Source: Kaistia sp. 32K
Lineage (GTDB): Bacteria > Pseudomonadota > Alphaproteobacteria > Rhizobiales > Kaistiaceae
Length of the DNA: 64,000 nucleotides
NCBI RefSeq assembly: GCF_016629525.1
Contig: NZ_AP024269.1
Location: 1,736,001 to 1,800,000, forward strand
Direction of reading: 5' to 3'
Position 1 is the first letter of the stretch, and each line of letters begins with the position of its first letter. The notes below the pieces were generated by a model. It searched no databases. It worked only from the letters and a program-made list of their open reading frames with translations, and was not told where the DNA came from. Of the stretch, positions 9,479 through 20,257 are shown piece after piece. Made by a program: the position numbers and the translations under genes.

Positions 9479-11677
9479 ATGGATCAGAAGAATCCCGACG
9501 CTCAGGCGGCGCTGGCCGCCCTCAAGGTCGAGGCTGGGGAAGCGGACAAGCTTCGCCATAGCCCGGAGCGCTTCATCAACCGGGAGCTGTCCTGGCTCGA
9601 GTTCAACCGTCGCGTTCTCGAGGAGGCGGGCAACAGCCAGCATCCGCTGCTCGAACGCCTGCGCTTCCTTTCGATCTCGGCCAACAATCTCGACGAGTTC
9701 TTCATGGTGCGCGTCGCCGGCCTTCGGGGCCAGCAGCGCGAAGGCGTCAGCATGACGAGCGATGACGGCCTGACGCCCAGCGAGCAGCTGGTGCGGATCG
9801 CCGATGCCGTCTCGACGCTCGCATCCGACCAGCAGAAGCGCTGGGCGGAGCTGCGCAACGAACTCGCCATTTCCGGCATCATGCTGATCGATCCCTCGGC
9901 CCTGAAGGAGACCGAGCGGACCTGGCTCGAAGGCTATTTCATGGACTCGGTCTTCCCGGTCCTGACGCCACTCGCCATCGATCCGGCGCACCCGTTCCCG
10001 TTCATTCCCAATCTCGGCTTCTCGCTCGTCATGCAGCTGGTGCGGCCGACGACGGGCAACCGGATGACGGCGCTGCTGCGCGTGCCGATCACGCTCGACC
10101 GCTTCATCAAGATGCCGTCTTCGGAGCCGGGGGTGGACCGCTACATCAGCCTCGAGAACGCCGTGTCGCTGTTCACCCAGCGCCTGTTCCCGAGCTACAC
10201 GATCGAGGGCGTCGGCGCCTTCCGCATCATCCGCGACTCCGACATCGAGGTCGAGGAAGAGGCCGAGGATCTCGTCCGCTTCTTCGAGTCGGCGCTGAAG
10301 CGCCGCCGGCGCGGATCGGTGATCCGGCTCGAGATCGAGTCGGCGACACCCGACGGTCTGCGCAATTTCGTCGCCGGCGCGCTCGCGGTCCTGCCGGACG
10401 AGATCTTCCTGGTCGACGGCATGCTGGCGCTGAACGATCTCTCGCAGCTCGTCGGCATCGATCGCCCGAATTTGAAGTTCCCGCCCTATCAGGCCCGCTT
10501 CCCGGAGCGCATCCGCGAGAATGGCGGCGACTGCTTCGCCGCGATCCGCGAGAAGGACCTGATCGTCCATCATCCCTATGAGTCCTTCGACGTCGTGGTG
10601 CAGTATCTGCGCCAGGCGGCGCTGGATCCCGACGTCGTCGCCATCAAGCAGACGCTCTACCGCACCTCGAAGGACAGCCCGATCGTCCGCGCGCTGCAGG
10701 AGGCCGCCGAGGCCGGCAAGTCGGTGACGGCGCTGGTCGAGCTCAAGGCGCGCTTCGACGAAGAGGCGAACATCAAGTGGGCGCGCGATCTCGAGCGCGC
10801 CGGCGTGCAGGTCGTCTACGGCTTCATCGAGCTCAAGACCCACGCCAAGCTGTCGCTGGTCGTCCGCCGCGAAGGCGGCGCGCTGGTCAGCTATGTCCAT
10901 ATCGGCACGGGCAACTACCACCCGATCACCGCGCGCGTTTATACGGATCTGTCCTATTTCTCCGACGATCCGGCGATCGCCCGCGACGTGGCGCGCATCT
11001 TCAACTACATCACCGGCTATACCGAGCCGGTCGAGATCGAGCGCCTGTCGACCTCGCCGCATTTCCTGCGCAAGCGCATCCTCGACCTGATCTACGCCGA
11101 GATCGACCATGTGAAGGCCGGCCGGCCGGGCGCGATCTGGATGAAGATGAACTCGCTGGTCGATCCCCAGATCATCGACGCGCTCTATGACGCAAGCCGG
11201 GCCGGCGTCGACATCGAGCTGGTGATCCGTGGAATCTGTTGCCTGCGGCCGGGCGTTCCGGGCCTTTCGGAGCGGATTCGCGCCCGTTCCATCGTCGGAC
11301 GCTTCCTGGAGCATGCCCGCATTCTCTGCTTCGGAAACGGCCACGGGTTGCCCTCGCCGGAAGCGATCGTTTATATCGGTTCTGCTGACCTGATGCCCCG
11401 GAACCTCGATCGTCGTGTCGAGGCCATGATTCCGATGCTGAATCCGACCGTGCACGAACAGGTGCTCGATCAGATCATGGTCGCCAACCTGAAGGACAAC
11501 CAGCAGAGCTGGGAGATCCAGCCAGATGGAACGTCGCGACGGATCGTGCCGCGGAAGGGCGAAGAAGTCTTCAACGCCCACCAGTATTTCATGACAAACC
11601 CGAGTCTTTCAGGACGTGGAAAATCGCTCAAGAACAGTTCGCCCCGATCGATCGGGAACCGACCTGCCAAGCATTGA
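9479..11677 (+). CDS. ppk1: Polyphosphate kinase PPK1
   Basis: 732 aa. It reversibly builds polyphosphate from [22 protein letters not shown] at the N-terminus is the PPK1 signature; the phospholipase-D-like catalytic half shows [10 protein letters not shown] (His455, the phosphorylated His by analogy with E. coli H435) and the second His in [15 protein letters not shown] (His481). A GTG at 9476 is immediately followed by ATG at 9479; GGAAG upstream fits the ATG. The 3' end overlaps the ppx start by 62 bases, so synthesis and degradation of polyphosphate are translated from one message, as is common in this group. Confidence 0.96.
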   Translation: MDQKNPDAQAALAALKVEAGEADKLRHSPERFINRELSWLEFNRRVLEEAGNSQHPLLERLRFLSISANNLDEFFMVRVAGLRGQQREGVSMTSDDGLTPSEQLVRIADAVSTLASDQQKRWAELRNELAISGIMLIDPSALKETERTWLEGYFMDSVFPVLTPLAIDPAHPFPFIPNLGFSLVMQLVRPTTGNRMTALLRVPITLDRFIKMPSSEPGVDRYISLENAVSLFTQRLFPSYTIEGVGAFRIIRDSDIEVEEEAEDLVRFFESALKRRRRGSVIRLEIESATPDGLRNFVAGALAVLPDEIFLVDGMLALNDLSQLVGIDRPNLKFPPYQARFPERIRENGGDCFAAIREKDLIVHHPYESFDVVVQYLRQAALDPDVVAIKQTLYRTSKDSPIVRALQEAAEAGKSVTALVELKARFDEEANIKWARDLERAGVQVVYGFIELKTHAKLSLVVRREGGALVSYVHIGTGNYHPITARVYTDLSYFSDDPAIARDVARIFNYITGYTEPVEIERLSTSPHFLRKRILDLIYAEIDHVKAGRPGAIWMKMNSLVDPQIIDALYDASRAGVDIELVIRGICCLRPGVPGLSERIRARSIVGRFLEHARILCFGNGHGLPSPEAIVYIGSADLMPRNLDRRVEAMIPMLNPTVHEQVLDQIMVANLKDNQQSWEIQPDGTSRRIVPRKGEEVFNAHQYFMTNPSLSGRGKSLKNSSPRSIGNRPAKH

Positions 11678-13229
11678 AGCCGAAGCGTTCTCGCTGGAGG
11701 ACGCTGAAGCCCATGAATATGCACCGGGGCGGCTGAACGGCACCGGTCCTGTCGCGATCATCGACATCGGTTCGAACTCCGTTCGTCTCGTCGTCTACGA
11801 GCGATTGAGCCGTTCGCCGATGGCTCTCTTCAACGAGAAGGAGCTGGCCGGCCTCGGACGCGGCATCGCCAGCACCGGCAGGCTCAACGAGCAGGCGGTC
11901 GAGGCGGCGCTGGCGGCGATGCGCCGCTTCATGGGGCTGTGCGAGCAGATGCATGTCCGCTCGGTCCATGTGCTGGCGACGGCCGCGGCCCGCGAGGCCT
12001 CGAACGGTCCGGATTTCCTGGCGCAGGTCGAGGAAATCACCGGCGCCGAGGTGGCGCTGCTGAGCGGCCCCGAGGAAGCGCGGCTCTCCGCCATGGGCGT
12101 GCTTTCGGGCATCCATGAGCCGGACGGCATCGCCGGCGATCTCGGTGGCGGCAGCCTCGAGGTCGTCGATATCCGCGGCCGCGAGATCGGCCTCGGCGAG
12201 ACCTTCCCGCTCGGCGGACTGCGTCTCGAGGAGATGTCGGAAAAGACGCTGAAGAAGGCGGAGAAGATCGCCACCGATGCGCTGTCCAGCTCCGCCGTCC
12301 TGGCGAAGGGGCAGGGCAGGCCCTTCTATGCCATCGGCGGCACCTGGCGCTCGCTGGCCCGTCTTCACATGCGTCAGAAGGGCTATCCCCTTCACATCAT
12401 GCATGAATATGCGATCCCGGCGGACGAAGCGCTCGACTTCTGCCGCATGGTGGCGCGGCGCGACGCGGAATCGCTCGACTCGATCGAGGCCGTCTCGAAG
12501 AGCCGCCGCCTCCTGCTTCCCTATGGCGCGATCGTGCTGGGTGAGGTCATCCGCGCGATGAGGCCGTCGGTGATCATCCTGTCGGCGCTCGGCGTGCGCG
12601 AGGGGTTGCTCTACGACCTGCTCGATGACGAGACCCGGGAAGAGGATCCGCTGATTTCCGCAGCTGACGAGCTGGCGGTGCTGCGGTCCCGCTCGCCCGG
12701 TCATGTCCGCGAGCTCGGGCCCTGGACGGGCCAGGCGCTTGCGGCGATCGGCATCGACGAGACGCCGGAGGAAGCGCGGCTTCGCACGGCCGCCTGCCTT
12801 CTCGCCGACATCGGCTGGCGAGCCCATCCGGATTATCGCGGCGAGCAGAGCCTCAATCTGATCGCGCACGGCTCCTTCGTCGGCATCGACCATCCCGGCC
12901 GCGCCTATCTGGCGCTCGCGAACTACTATCGCCACGAGGGGCTGGTCGACGAGCAGATCTCGTCGCGGATCCGCGAGCTGGCGACGACGCGCCTGATCGA
13001 GCGGGCCCGCGCTCTCGGCGCGGCGCTCCGGGTTGCCTATCTCGTTTCGGGATCGATGGCGGGCGTCATTTCGCGCACGCGGATCGAGGTGCGGGGCGAT
13101 CAGCTGACGCTGGTCCTGCCGCCGGACCGGGCGATGCTTGATGGCAGCCGCCTGCAGCGACGCGTCGCCCAGCTGGCGAAGCTCGGGGGCGCGCTGAAGC
13201 CCACGATCGTCGTCGAAAAGACCGGCTAG
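11616..13229 (+). CDS. ppx: Exopolyphosphatase (Ppx/GppA family)
   Basis: 537 aa. The actin-like ATPase fold shows phosphate-1 motif [16 protein letters not shown] (about residues 47-62) and phosphate-2 motif [14 protein letters not shown]. The C-terminal half ([17 protein letters not shown]) is the HD-like helical domain of long Ppx proteins. It removes terminal phosphates of polyphosphate, or the 5'-phosphate of pppGpp. The start is uncertain: GTG at 11616 is the only in-frame start upstream of the ATPase core with reach, and it lies inside ppk1. The ~45-residue N-terminal tail before the fold has no clear homology. A bidirectional hairpin follows. Confidence 0.92.
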   Translation: MENRSRTVRPDRSGTDLPSIEAEAFSLEDAEAHEYAPGRLNGTGPVAIIDIGSNSVRLVVYERLSRSPMALFNEKELAGLGRGIASTGRLNEQAVEAALAAMRRFMGLCEQMHVRSVHVLATAAAREASNGPDFLAQVEEITGAEVALLSGPEEARLSAMGVLSGIHEPDGIAGDLGGGSLEVVDIRGREIGLGETFPLGGLRLEEMSEKTLKKAEKIATDALSSSAVLAKGQGRPFYAIGGTWRSLARLHMRQKGYPLHIMHEYAIPADEALDFCRMVARRDAESLDSIEAVSKSRRLLLPYGAIVLGEVIRAMRPSVIILSALGVREGLLYDLLDDETREEDPLISAADELAVLRSRSPGHVRELGPWTGQALAAIGIDETPEEARLRTAACLLADIGWRAHPDYRGEQSLNLIAHGSFVGIDHPGRAYLALANYYRHEGLVDEQISSRIRELATTRLIERARALGAALRVAYLVSGSMAGVISRTRIEVRGDQLTLVLPPDRAMLDGSRLQRRVAQLAKLGGALKPTIVVEKTG

Positions 13230-13248
13230 AGCCGTTTCGGACAAAAGG

Positions 13249-13277
13249 AAAGCGCCGACGGAGCCCGTCGGCGCTTT
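13249..13277. terminator. Bidirectional rho-independent terminator between ppx and rnd
   Basis: A 13-bp perfect stem AAAGCGCCGACGG / CCGTCGGCGCTTT with a 3-nt loop. The A-run on the left and T-run on the right let it work for both converging genes. Confidence 0.85.
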
Positions 13278-13306
13278 GAATATTCCAGTCGCTGAATTCG
13301 CGCCGG

Positions 13307-14485
13307 TCAGGCGGCTTCGATGGCGGGCTTCGGCTGGTTGCCGACGATCGTCACCTTGCGGCCGTCGAGCCTGAGCGAGATGTCGCCCCGCTTCAGCTTG
13401 AGCGCCTGCTCGCCGAACAGTTCGCGGCGCCAACCCTGCAGCGGCGCCACATCGGCATTGCTGTCGCCGGCGATCGCTTCCAAATCATCGACCGTCGCGA
13501 TCACGCGCGCGGCGACGCCGTGCTCCTCGCTGGTCATCTTGAGCAGGACCTTCAAAAGGTCCACCGCCGCGCCATTGCCATCCGAGGCGGGCTTCACCTT
13601 CGGCACCTTGGGCAGCTTGTCCTTCGGCAGGTCGACCGCGCGCTTGACGGCGGCGAGGATATCCTCGCCCGTGCGCGACCGCTCGAAACCGCGCGGAATG
13701 GTGCGCAGCCGCGCGAGCGCCTCGGCCGTGGTCGGATGCTGCTCGGCGATCTCGTAGATCGCGTCGTCCTTCAGGATGCGACCGCGCGGCACGTCGCGGG
13801 CCTGCGCCTCGCGCTCGCGCCAGGCGGCGATTTCCATCAGTACGGCGAGCTGCAGCGGCTTCTTGATCCGCATCTTGAGCCGCTTCCAGACATTCGCCGG
13901 ATCGACCTGGTAGGTATCGACCGAGGTGAGAACGTCCATCTCCTCGGCGACCCAGTCGTTGCGGTTCTGCTTGTCGAGCTTCTGCTTCAGCGCCTTGTAG
14001 ACGTCGCGCAGATGCGTGACGTCGGCGATCGCGTAGTCGACCTGCTGCGGCGTCAGCGGCCGGCGGCTCCAGTCGGTGAAGCGCGAGGACTTGTCGATCG
14101 AGTGGCCGGTGATCCGCCCGACCAGCTGGTCATAGCTGATCGATTCGCCGAAGCCGCAGACCATGGCCGCGACCTGGGTATCGAAGATCGGATGCGGGAG
14201 GATGCCGCCGAGATGCCAGACGATCTCGATGTCCTGCCTGGCGGCGTGGAAGACCTTCACCACCTGGTCGTTGGCCATCAGCGCGAAGAAGGGCGCGAGG
14301 TCGAGACCCGGGGCTTCGGCGTCGATGATCACCGCTTCGTCCGTGCTCGCGATCTGGATGATGCAGAGCTTCGGCCAGTACGTGGTTTCGCGCATGAACT
14401 CGGTATCGACGGTGACGAATTCGAACCGGGATAGGCGATCGCAGGCGGCGGCGAGGGCTTCAGTTGTCGTAATGATATCGGTCAT
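13307..14485 (-). CDS. rnd: Ribonuclease D
   Basis: 392 aa, the usual size. The DEDD exonuclease domain begins with [10 protein letters not shown] (Asp27, Glu29), continues with [17 protein letters not shown] and ends with [11 protein letters not shown] carrying the last Asp of the DEDDy set. An HRDC domain follows (about 205-290). It trims 3' ends of tRNA precursors and other stable RNAs. An upstream extension to 14629 is open but lacks family resemblance; ATG at 14485 gives the normal N-terminus. Convergent with ppx, divergent from aspS. Confidence 0.94.
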   Translation of the reverse strand: MTDIITTTEALAAACDRLSRFEFVTVDTEFMRETTYWPKLCIIQIASTDEAVIIDAEAPGLDLAPFFALMANDQVVKVFHAARQDIEIVWHLGGILPHPIFDTQVAAMVCGFGESISYDQLVGRITGHSIDKSSRFTDWSRRPLTPQQVDYAIADVTHLRDVYKALKQKLDKQNRNDWVAEEMDVLTSVDTYQVDPANVWKRLKMRIKKPLQLAVLMEIAAWREREAQARDVPRGRILKDDAIYEIAEQHPTTAEALARLRTIPRGFERSRTGEDILAAVKRAVDLPKDKLPKVPKVKPASDGNGAAVDLLKVLLKMTSEEHGVAARVIATVDDLEAIAGDSNADVAPLQGWRRELFGEQALKLKRGDISLRLDGRKVTIVGNQPKPAIEAA

Positions 14486-14922
14486 GAAGCTTCTAATAGC
14501 GCAGGCGGGGCCGCTTGTCGCGGGGGGGCATGGAGCGGAGAGAGCCCAGGCTCCGGCGACGCCGGGCGCCAGGAGAAGCGCCTCATGCATCGACTGCGGG
14601 CCTGGGCAATCCGAATCCCGCCATGGCACGCGACGACCGGTTCGGCGCGAGCCAACCGAAAGGGCCGGAGTACATCCGTCCTGACCCGATCGTTCGAGGC
14701 GCAGCGCCTTGCGGCGCGCGACCCCGTATGGAGTGGCTGGGATGAGACTTAGATGGGGAGCCTTTCCGCTATTGCAAGGGGAGGGCCGGGGGGAGAGCAG
14801 AGCTGCGCCGTTCTTGACAAAGACTGACCCGCATGTGTTCTTCCGCGCGCGTGCGCATCTATCTTGTCAGCCGGTCTATGCGCATGCCCCGTTGAGCCAG
14901 ACCAAACTCGGATCCCAGCACC
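14486..14922. promoter_or_regulatory. Intergenic region between rnd and aspS
   Basis: 437 bases with no supported gene; it should contain both divergent promoters. A perfect TTGACA lies at 14814-14819, about 100 bases before aspS, but the hexamer at 17-nt spacing (GTTCTT) is a poor -10, so I do not call it a promoter. No T-box or other riboswitch-like fold was recognised. Confidence 0.4.
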
Positions 14923-16704
14923 ATGCATCGCTATCGCTCCCATACCTGCGGACAACTCCGCGAGACCCATGCGGGCGAGACCGTCCGCATCTCCGGCTGG
15001 GTCCATCGCGTGCGCGATCATGGCGGCGTGCTGTTCATCGATCTGCGCGACCATTACGGCCTGACCCAGGTCGTCTGCGACCCCGACTCGCCGGCCTTCA
15101 AGGTGGCCGAGGCGGTGCGGTCCGAATGGTGCATCAAGATCGACGGCTTCGTGAAGAAGCGCACGCCCGAGACGATCAACGCCAACCTGCCGACCGGCCA
15201 GATCGAAGTCTTCGCGCAGGAGATCGAGGTTCTCGGCGCGGCCAAGGAACTGCCGCTGCCGGTGTTCGGCGAGCCGGAATATCCGGAGGACATCCGCCTC
15301 AAGTACCGCTTCCTGGATCTCCGCCGCGAGACCCTGCACGCCAACATCGTCAAGCGCACCCAGATCATCGCCTCGATGCGCGAGCGCATGACCGAGATCG
15401 GCTTCCACGAGTACACGACGCCGATCCTGACCGCCTCGTCGCCGGAAGGCGCGCGCGACTTCCTGGTGCCGTCGCGCATCCATCCCGGCAAGTTCTACGC
15501 CCTGCCGCAGGCGCCGCAGCAGTTCAAGCAGCTCCTGATGATGGCCGGCTTCGACCGCTACTTCCAGATCGCGCCCTGCTTCCGCGACGAGGATCCGCGT
15601 GCCGATCGCCTGCCGGGCGAGTTCTACCAGCTCGACCTCGAGATGAGCTTCGTCACCCAGGAAGACGTCTGGGACACGATGGAGCCGGTGCTGCGCGGCA
15701 TCTTCGAGAAGTTCGCCAACGGCAAGCCGGTGACGCAGAAGTTCCGCCGCATCCCCTATGACACGGCGATCCGCACCTATGGCTCGGACAAGCCCGACCT
15801 GCGCAACCCGATCGAGATGCAGGCCGTCACCGAGCATTTTGCCGGCTCCGGCTTCAAGGTGTTCGCGCGCATGATCGAGGCCGACCCGAAGGCCGAAGTC
15901 TGGGCGATCCCGGCGAAGACCGGCGGTTCCAGAGCCTTCTGCGACCGCATGAACTCCTGGGCGCAGGGCCAGGGCCAGCCCGGCCTCGGCTACATCTTCT
16001 GGCGCAAGGAAAACGACGTCCTCGAGGGCGCCGGCCCGGTCGCCAAGAACATCGGCCCGGAGCGCACCGAGGCGATCCGCGTCCAGCTCGGCCTGGAGGA
16101 TGGCGACGCCGTCTTCTTCGTCGCCGGCGATCCGTCGAAGTTCTACAAGTTCGCGGGCGACGCGCGCACGCGCGTCGGCACCGACCTCGACCTCGTCGAC
16201 AAGGACCGGTTCGAGCTCTGCTGGATCGTCGACTTCCCGTTCTACGAATGGGACGACGAGACCAAGACGCTCGATTTCGCGCACAACCCCTTCTCGATGC
16301 CGCAGGGCGGCATCGACGCGCTCAACAACCAGGATCCGCTGACGATCAAGGCGTATCAGTATGACGCCGTCTGCAACGGCTTCGAGATCGCCTCGGGCTC
16401 GATCCGCAACCAGCTGCCGGAGACGATGGTCAAGGCGTTCGAGCTGGTCGGCCGGTCGCGCGAGGATGTCGAGCGCGATTTCGGCGGCCTCTACCGTGCG
16501 TTCCAGTACGGCGCCCCGCCGCATGGCGGCATGGCCGCCGGCGTCGATCGCATCGTCATGCTGCTCTGCGGCGCGCAGAACCTGCGCGAGATCACGCTGT
16601 TCCCGATGAACCAGCAGGCGGAAGACCTGCTGATGGGTGCGCCGAGCGATCCGACGCCGAAGGCGCTGCGCGAGCTGCACATCCGCCTGAACCTGCCGAC
16701 CTGA
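14923..16704 (+). CDS. aspS: Aspartyl-tRNA synthetase
   Basis: 593 aa, bacterial-type length. The N-terminal OB-fold anticodon-binding domain ([21 protein letters not shown]) is followed by the class II core with motif 2 ([17 protein letters not shown]), the GAD insertion domain (about 300-420) and motif 3 ([17 protein letters not shown]). It charges tRNA-Asp. Whether it is strict or also mischarges tRNA-Asn depends on GatCAB, which is not in the window. The [14 protein letters not shown] start is common in alphaproteobacteria. Monocistronic; tRNA-fMet follows 120 nt later with its own promoter. Confidence 0.97.
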   Translation: MHRYRSHTCGQLRETHAGETVRISGWVHRVRDHGGVLFIDLRDHYGLTQVVCDPDSPAFKVAEAVRSEWCIKIDGFVKKRTPETINANLPTGQIEVFAQEIEVLGAAKELPLPVFGEPEYPEDIRLKYRFLDLRRETLHANIVKRTQIIASMRERMTEIGFHEYTTPILTASSPEGARDFLVPSRIHPGKFYALPQAPQQFKQLLMMAGFDRYFQIAPCFRDEDPRADRLPGEFYQLDLEMSFVTQEDVWDTMEPVLRGIFEKFANGKPVTQKFRRIPYDTAIRTYGSDKPDLRNPIEMQAVTEHFAGSGFKVFARMIEADPKAEVWAIPAKTGGSRAFCDRMNSWAQGQGQPGLGYIFWRKENDVLEGAGPVAKNIGPERTEAIRVQLGLEDGDAVFFVAGDPSKFYKFAGDARTRVGTDLDLVDKDRFELCWIVDFPFYEWDDETKTLDFAHNPFSMPQGGIDALNNQDPLTIKAYQYDAVCNGFEIASGSIRNQLPETMVKAFELVGRSREDVERDFGGLYRAFQYGAPPHGGMAAGVDRIVMLLCGAQNLREITLFPMNQQAEDLLMGAPSDPTPKALRELHIRLNLPT

Positions 16705-16760
16705 TCGGCAGGGGATGCCCGCGAGCCTGTGGACGACGGCGAATAGTTCTTTAGCCGGGG

Positions 16761-16789
16761 TTCACAAGGCCGGGGTGTCCGTCTATACA
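16761..16789 (+). promoter_or_regulatory. Probable sigma-70 promoter of tRNA-fMet copy 1
   Basis: TTCACA (16761-16766), a 17-nt spacer and TATACA (16784-16789), ending 34 nt before the tRNA. The second tRNA copy has a promoter-like pair at exactly the same distance, which supports both. Confidence 0.65.
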
Positions 16790-16823
16790 CCCCTCACGCG
16801 ACGCCGACAGGCGCCGCGCGTGA

Positions 16824-16900
<77 letters not shown>

Positions 16901-16907
16901 GCACTAC

Positions 16908-16935
16908 AAAGAACCCGCCTCTCGGCGGGTTCTTT
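16908..16935 (+). terminator. Rho-independent terminator after tRNA-fMet copy 1
   Basis: A 12-bp perfect stem AAAGAACCCGCC / GGCGGGTTCTTT with loop TCTC, followed by CGTTTT, seven bases after the tRNA CCA. Confidence 0.9.
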
Positions 16936-17111
16936 CGTTTTGGCCGCATCATCTCGCGGCGCGGTCGCAGCGTCCGCTTTTGCCGTTGGTCCGGTTGGCG
17001 CGATATCGCCTGACAAATCGACGCGCGATCGTGTAGGCTCGGTTGCAACGTGGCTTTGTGCGCAAGCCATTCGTGAGCTTGCGATCGCAACAGGCAAGTT
17101 GGAGCACGGAA

Positions 17112-17480
17112 ATGCGCAATCCTGTCCGGATGTGGATTTGGTCCAAGCTCGCATGGCCGGCCTTGGAGCATACAGGGCCTGTCGCGACCGTTCTTGCGCT
17201 GGGGATCCTTTCCTGCGCTCTGCCGGCGCGGGCCGCGCCGGTATCGTTCGCGGATTTCCCTGTCGTCATCTTCTGCGAATTCAGCGGGTCGACGAGCGCC
17301 TACTATTTTTCGCGGCTGTCGGATGGCAAGGCGATCTATCTGACGCCCGACAGGCAAGCCGGCGTCATCACGATCGACGGCGAGGCGCAACGCATCGGCG
17401 GTGAACGGGCCGGAACCTGCCTGGACAAGACGCTCAAGGAACTGCGGGCCTCCGGACAGGCGTTCGATCTGCGGAAGTGA
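17112..17480 (+). CDS. Small secreted protein of unknown function
   Basis: 122 aa. ATG at 17112 has GGAG seven bases upstream; earlier in-frame codons from 17043 lack a site. Residues about 20-42 form a hydrophobic segment ending in ALPARA-A, a good signal peptidase site after a longer than average N-region. The mature part of ~80 residues has two Cys (FCEFSGSTSAYYF, GTCLDK), possibly one disulfide, and a compact beta-rich look (IYLTPDRQAGVITIDGEAQRI). I recognise no family. Convergent with the secreted protein at 17499. Confidence 0.65.
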   Translation: MRNPVRMWIWSKLAWPALEHTGPVATVLALGILSCALPARAAPVSFADFPVVIFCEFSGSTSAYYFSRLSDGKAIYLTPDRQAGVITIDGEAQRIGGERAGTCLDKTLKELRASGQAFDLRK

Positions 17481-17498
17481 AACGGCGGCCTTCCCGCG

Positions 17499-18584
17499 CT
17501 AGTCGCCCGGACAGACCAGCGTCACCTTGACCGTTTCCTTGCCGGTCGCCGACAGGCCGCCCTGGGCCAGGATCTTGCCGAAGGCCATTTCCTTGACGTC
17601 GCGGGAGAGATTCGTCTCTGTCCGTACCTCCTGATCGGCAAAGTAGGCCCCCTTGCCGACCTCCTGCTGCGGTCGCATCGACATGCCGTGGCCGCCCCGG
17701 CACGTGATCTTCACGTCGCCCGGCGCGCTGGTGGACTTGCCGTCCAGATCCATGGTCAGGCCATCCGTCTGCAGGGTCATGTCGATATTGGTGTTGGTCT
17801 GCCCCGACGAAGTGCAGGTCATGCCGGCGAGCCGCACCTTGTCGATCCGGACGACCTGCACCCCCTTGCCGTTCAGCGACCATTCGTCCGAGCCGGGGGA
17901 GCTCTTGCCCTTCAGCCGGATCGGGCCCGTATCGTAGGAATAGGTGACGTCGAATTGCGGCGCCTGGATCCGTGGCTTCATATGCGCCTCGACGGTCATC
18001 TCGCCGTCGTCGAGCACTTTCTTGAGCAGCTTTCGCAGGGCGGCGGCCTGCTCGGTGTAACGGATGACCTCTTCAGCGGCCATCTGGCTCGGCAGTCGCT
18101 TCCAGTATTCACTCGCGCCCGCCGCCTGGCATTCGGCCCGGTGCGCCGCCTCATGCGCGAGATTGATGTCGGCGAGCTCCTTGCACTGCGAGCCCGATTT
18201 CAGGGCGTCGAGGTCCCGCGCCGACTGCTCGCAGGTTCCGAAAGGCATGTTGATGCTGGCGGGTCCCGAGTATCCCTTGACCTTCGGGTGGGGGAGGGTG
18301 AAGCGGCTCAGGATCGTGCTCCGCTCCCGGATCGAGCGATCGTAGATGTTGACGTCGGAATCGGGGTGAGTCGGCCGCTTCTTGGCCTCGATCAGCGGCG
18401 CCTCGACGGCATCGAGCTTTCGCTGGATTTCCTGCTGCAGCCGGATCAGGGCCTCGGCGTTGCGGAGTTCCTGCTGGATGCTCTCGAGATGGCGACAGGA
18501 GCAGGCGGCCCCGTCGGCGAAGGCCGCGGATGTCGGGATAACGACGACGAGAACGGATGCGATGGCAGCGAAACGCTTCAGCAT
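17499..18584 (-). CDS. Secreted protein of unknown function with a HEAAH segment
   Basis: 361 aa. Start at 18584 (preceded by GGGAGAGG) gives a signal peptide ending ...SAAFA-D near residue 23. A helical stretch (about 35-70, SIQQELRNAEALIRLQQEIQRKLD) could be a coiled coil. A middle segment SQCKELADINLAHEAAHRAECQ contains H144-E-A-A-H148, which formally fits the HExxH zinc-protease pattern and is flanked by Cys. The C-terminal half is beta-rich and repetitive (CTSSGQTNTNIDMTLQTDGLTMDLDGKS). No clear third zinc ligand is visible, so protease activity is a guess. The MarR-like gene is upstream on the same strand. Confidence 0.6.
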   Translation of the reverse strand: MLKRFAAIASVLVVVIPTSAAFADGAACSCRHLESIQQELRNAEALIRLQQEIQRKLDAVEAPLIEAKKRPTHPDSDVNIYDRSIRERSTILSRFTLPHPKVKGYSGPASINMPFGTCEQSARDLDALKSGSQCKELADINLAHEAAHRAECQAAGASEYWKRLPSQMAAEEVIRYTEQAAALRKLLKKVLDDGEMTVEAHMKPRIQAPQFDVTYSYDTGPIRLKGKSSPGSDEWSLNGKGVQVVRIDKVRLAGMTCTSSGQTNTNIDMTLQTDGLTMDLDGKSTSAPGDVKITCRGGHGMSMRPQQEVGKGAYFADQEVRTETNLSRDVKEMAFGKILAQGGLSATGKETVKVTLVCPGD

Positions 18585-18666
18585 GACCTCTCCCTGGGTG
18601 CTGGAAGAGCTCATGCCTATGGACGAAGGCCGGAGGGATCAAAGCGGATTGGCTGCAATTTGACGC

Positions 18667-19167
18667 CTATTCTCCCACGCTCGCCCGCGCCGGGTCGTAG
18701 ACGTAGCCATGCCTGCGGGCGATTTCCTTGCGCGCCTGCAGGAAGATGCGGCCGATCTCGAACAGACGCTGGGTCGGCATCAGCAGCAGGCGCCGACGAT
18801 CCTTGGGGTCGGGGCTGCGCACCAGCGTGCCTGACGCCACCATGTCGTCGATGTGCCGGGTGATCGTGACGTCGCTGGTGAACGCCTCGAAATAGGTCGC
18901 CACCTGCTTCACCGTCAAAATCTCGCCCTGCAGCCATTTGTGGCCGATCAGGGTGAAGATCATGTCGGCCTCGAAGATGCTCCGCCACGGATGCTTGAGA
19001 AAGCCCTGTTTGATCATCTGCCGGCGGAACTCGGCCCGGTATTCGAGCCAGGACACATCCGACGCCAGCAGCGCGCGCTGTTCCGGATCGAGAGCGACCT
19101 CCGCATGGTCCTCGATCTGCAGCACGTCGTCGAACACCTCTCTGGGCGTGATCTCGGTCTTGTTCAT
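18667..19167 (-). CDS. MarR-type winged-helix transcriptional regulator
   Basis: 166 aa. The central part (GEILTVKQVATYFEAFTSDVTITRHIDDMVASGTLVRSPDPKDRRRLLLMPT) has the order of a MarR winged helix: recognition helix with SDVTITRHID, then the DxRDRR-like wing (DPKDRRRLLL). The N-terminal ~60 residues are acidic and helical and not typical of short MarR proteins. The target is unknown; the long spacer at 19168-19783, opposite the DoxX operon, is the natural place for its site. Medium confidence in the family, none in the effector. Confidence 0.72.
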   Translation of the reverse strand: MNKTEITPREVFDDVLQIEDHAEVALDPEQRALLASDVSWLEYRAEFRRQMIKQGFLKHPWRSIFEADMIFTLIGHKWLQGEILTVKQVATYFEAFTSDVTITRHIDDMVASGTLVRSPDPKDRRRLLLMPTQRLFEIGRIFLQARKEIARRHGYVYDPARASVGE

Positions 19168-19783
19168 GAAATGGAGTTCCGATCGTCAGGAGAATGGCCA
19201 ATCTATGTTGCGGCCAGACAGATCTTGCAACGTCCAGCTGTGAACGCGGTCACACCTCATCCTTCGGATGACGCAGCTGCCGTTCGGAACGGGCGTCGGG
19301 AAATAGCAGAAGAATTGTAGCTAATTGCCTCTTCGGTCCTGCGAAGGGGTTCGCTAATGCTCGGCGAGGTCGTTGCTGCGAACCGAGCTTGCCGAGACGG
19401 GCAGGGGCGAGGGCGGCCTGCACGGCATCCGCACCCGGCCTGACGGCGGGGGCGGGGCGCCAGACACACAATCGATCCCTTTCACCCTTCGGGCGCGTCA
19501 GCGCCCGTCGCCGGCGGAGCCTTGTCTTCGGCCGGCCAAAGCGGAGCAGGCACTTGCAGGACAGAGTTTTGGATCTTTTTTGGCCGGTCGCCGTGACCCG
19601 GCGGCGCGGGCGGCGGTGGCGGGGGCGCGCGCTGCAATCCTTCGACCGGCGGCGTCTTCATGTCCGGTCGATCCGCCAGGCCGGGCTCGGCGTCAACCTC
19701 GGCCTCTGAGGCCTGCGGAACGCGCGAGGGATGCCCGCGTGCCGGCCCCTGCAATCCAACCAACAACAACGGACAAGAGAACG
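19168..19783. promoter_or_regulatory. Long divergent spacer between the MarR-like gene and the DoxX operon
   Basis: 616 bases with no supported gene. Short frames are open on both strands, including a minus-strand one at 19482-19769 with a run of prolines, but none has a ribosome site or a recognisable product. An A/T-richer patch (about 19300-19335, AATTGTAGCTAATTG) contains the near-palindrome AATTGTAGCTAATT and may carry a promoter or an operator for the neighbouring MarR-like protein. Confidence 0.35.
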
Positions 19784-20257
19784 ATGAGCCTTGAAATAGT
19801 GAAGGATATCCGCCCCGAGAGCGAGGTCGCGCCGTCGCCGCGCCTGTCGAGCCAGCTTGCCTCTGTGCTGCGCATGGCCTGGGTCGGCTATGTCGTCCGG
19901 GGCATTTTCACCTTCATGTTCTGGTCGAGCGGGTTGGCGAAGCTGCTCGACGTCGATGCCGGTCTCGCCGAGATGCGGCATTTCGGGCTGGAGCCGGCCG
20001 TCCTGTTCTACGCCGCGACCGTGGCCATCCTGCTCGGCGGGTCGTTCCTGGTCATCCTCGACCGCTGGACATGGCTCGGCGCCGGCATTCTGGCCGTCTT
20101 CACCGTTCTGACGATCCCGATCGCGCATGGCTTCTGGGCGATGGAAGAGCCGCTGCGGACGCTGGAGTTCCATGTCGTGATGGAACACATCACCGTGGTC
20201 GGTGGCCTGCTGGTCGTCATCTACGCCTCCGCCACCCGGAAGGCGGCGGCATCATGA
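19784..20257 (+). CDS. DoxX family membrane protein
   Basis: 157 aa with four predicted membrane segments. VVRGIFTFMFWSSGLAKLLDVDAGLAEMRHFGLEP is the typical DoxX opening (first helix, short loop with GL, then the conserved helix start); FYAATVAILLGGSFLVI, WLGAGILAVFTVLTI and EHITVVGGLLVVIY follow. ATG at 19784 is chosen because the family fold begins about 35 residues later; the frame is open further upstream without homology. Its stop overlaps the following lipoprotein start (ATGA), so the two are coupled. DoxX proteins take part in oxidative-stress-linked membrane complexes in some bacteria; the role here is unknown. Confidence 0.8.
   Translation: MSLEIVKDIRPESEVAPSPRLSSQLASVLRMAWVGYVVRGIFTFMFWSSGLAKLLDVDAGLAEMRHFGLEPAVLFYAATVAILLGGSFLVILDRWTWLGAGILAVFTVLTIPIAHGFWAMEEPLRTLEFHVVMEHITVVGGLLVVIYASATRKAAAS

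Noticed and set aside
9323..11581. 752-codon open frame on the minus strand opposite ppk1
   Set aside because: High GC3 in ppk1 keeps the antisense frame free of stops. No family resemblance, low-complexity Asp/Arg/Ala composition, and the plus strand has an unmistakable PPK1.
14814..14842. TTGACA before aspS as a promoter
   Set aside because: The -35 is perfect but no acceptable -10 is found at 16-18 nt.
14749..16680. 643-codon open frame on the minus strand opposite aspS
   Set aside because: Same antisense effect; the product is Arg/Ala/Asp-rich with no domain and no ribosome site.
19482..19769. 95-codon minus-strand frame with a proline run before the DoxX operon
   Set aside because: No ribosome site, no recognisable domain; the proline run comes from a GGC/GGG-rich repeat in GC-rich DNA.
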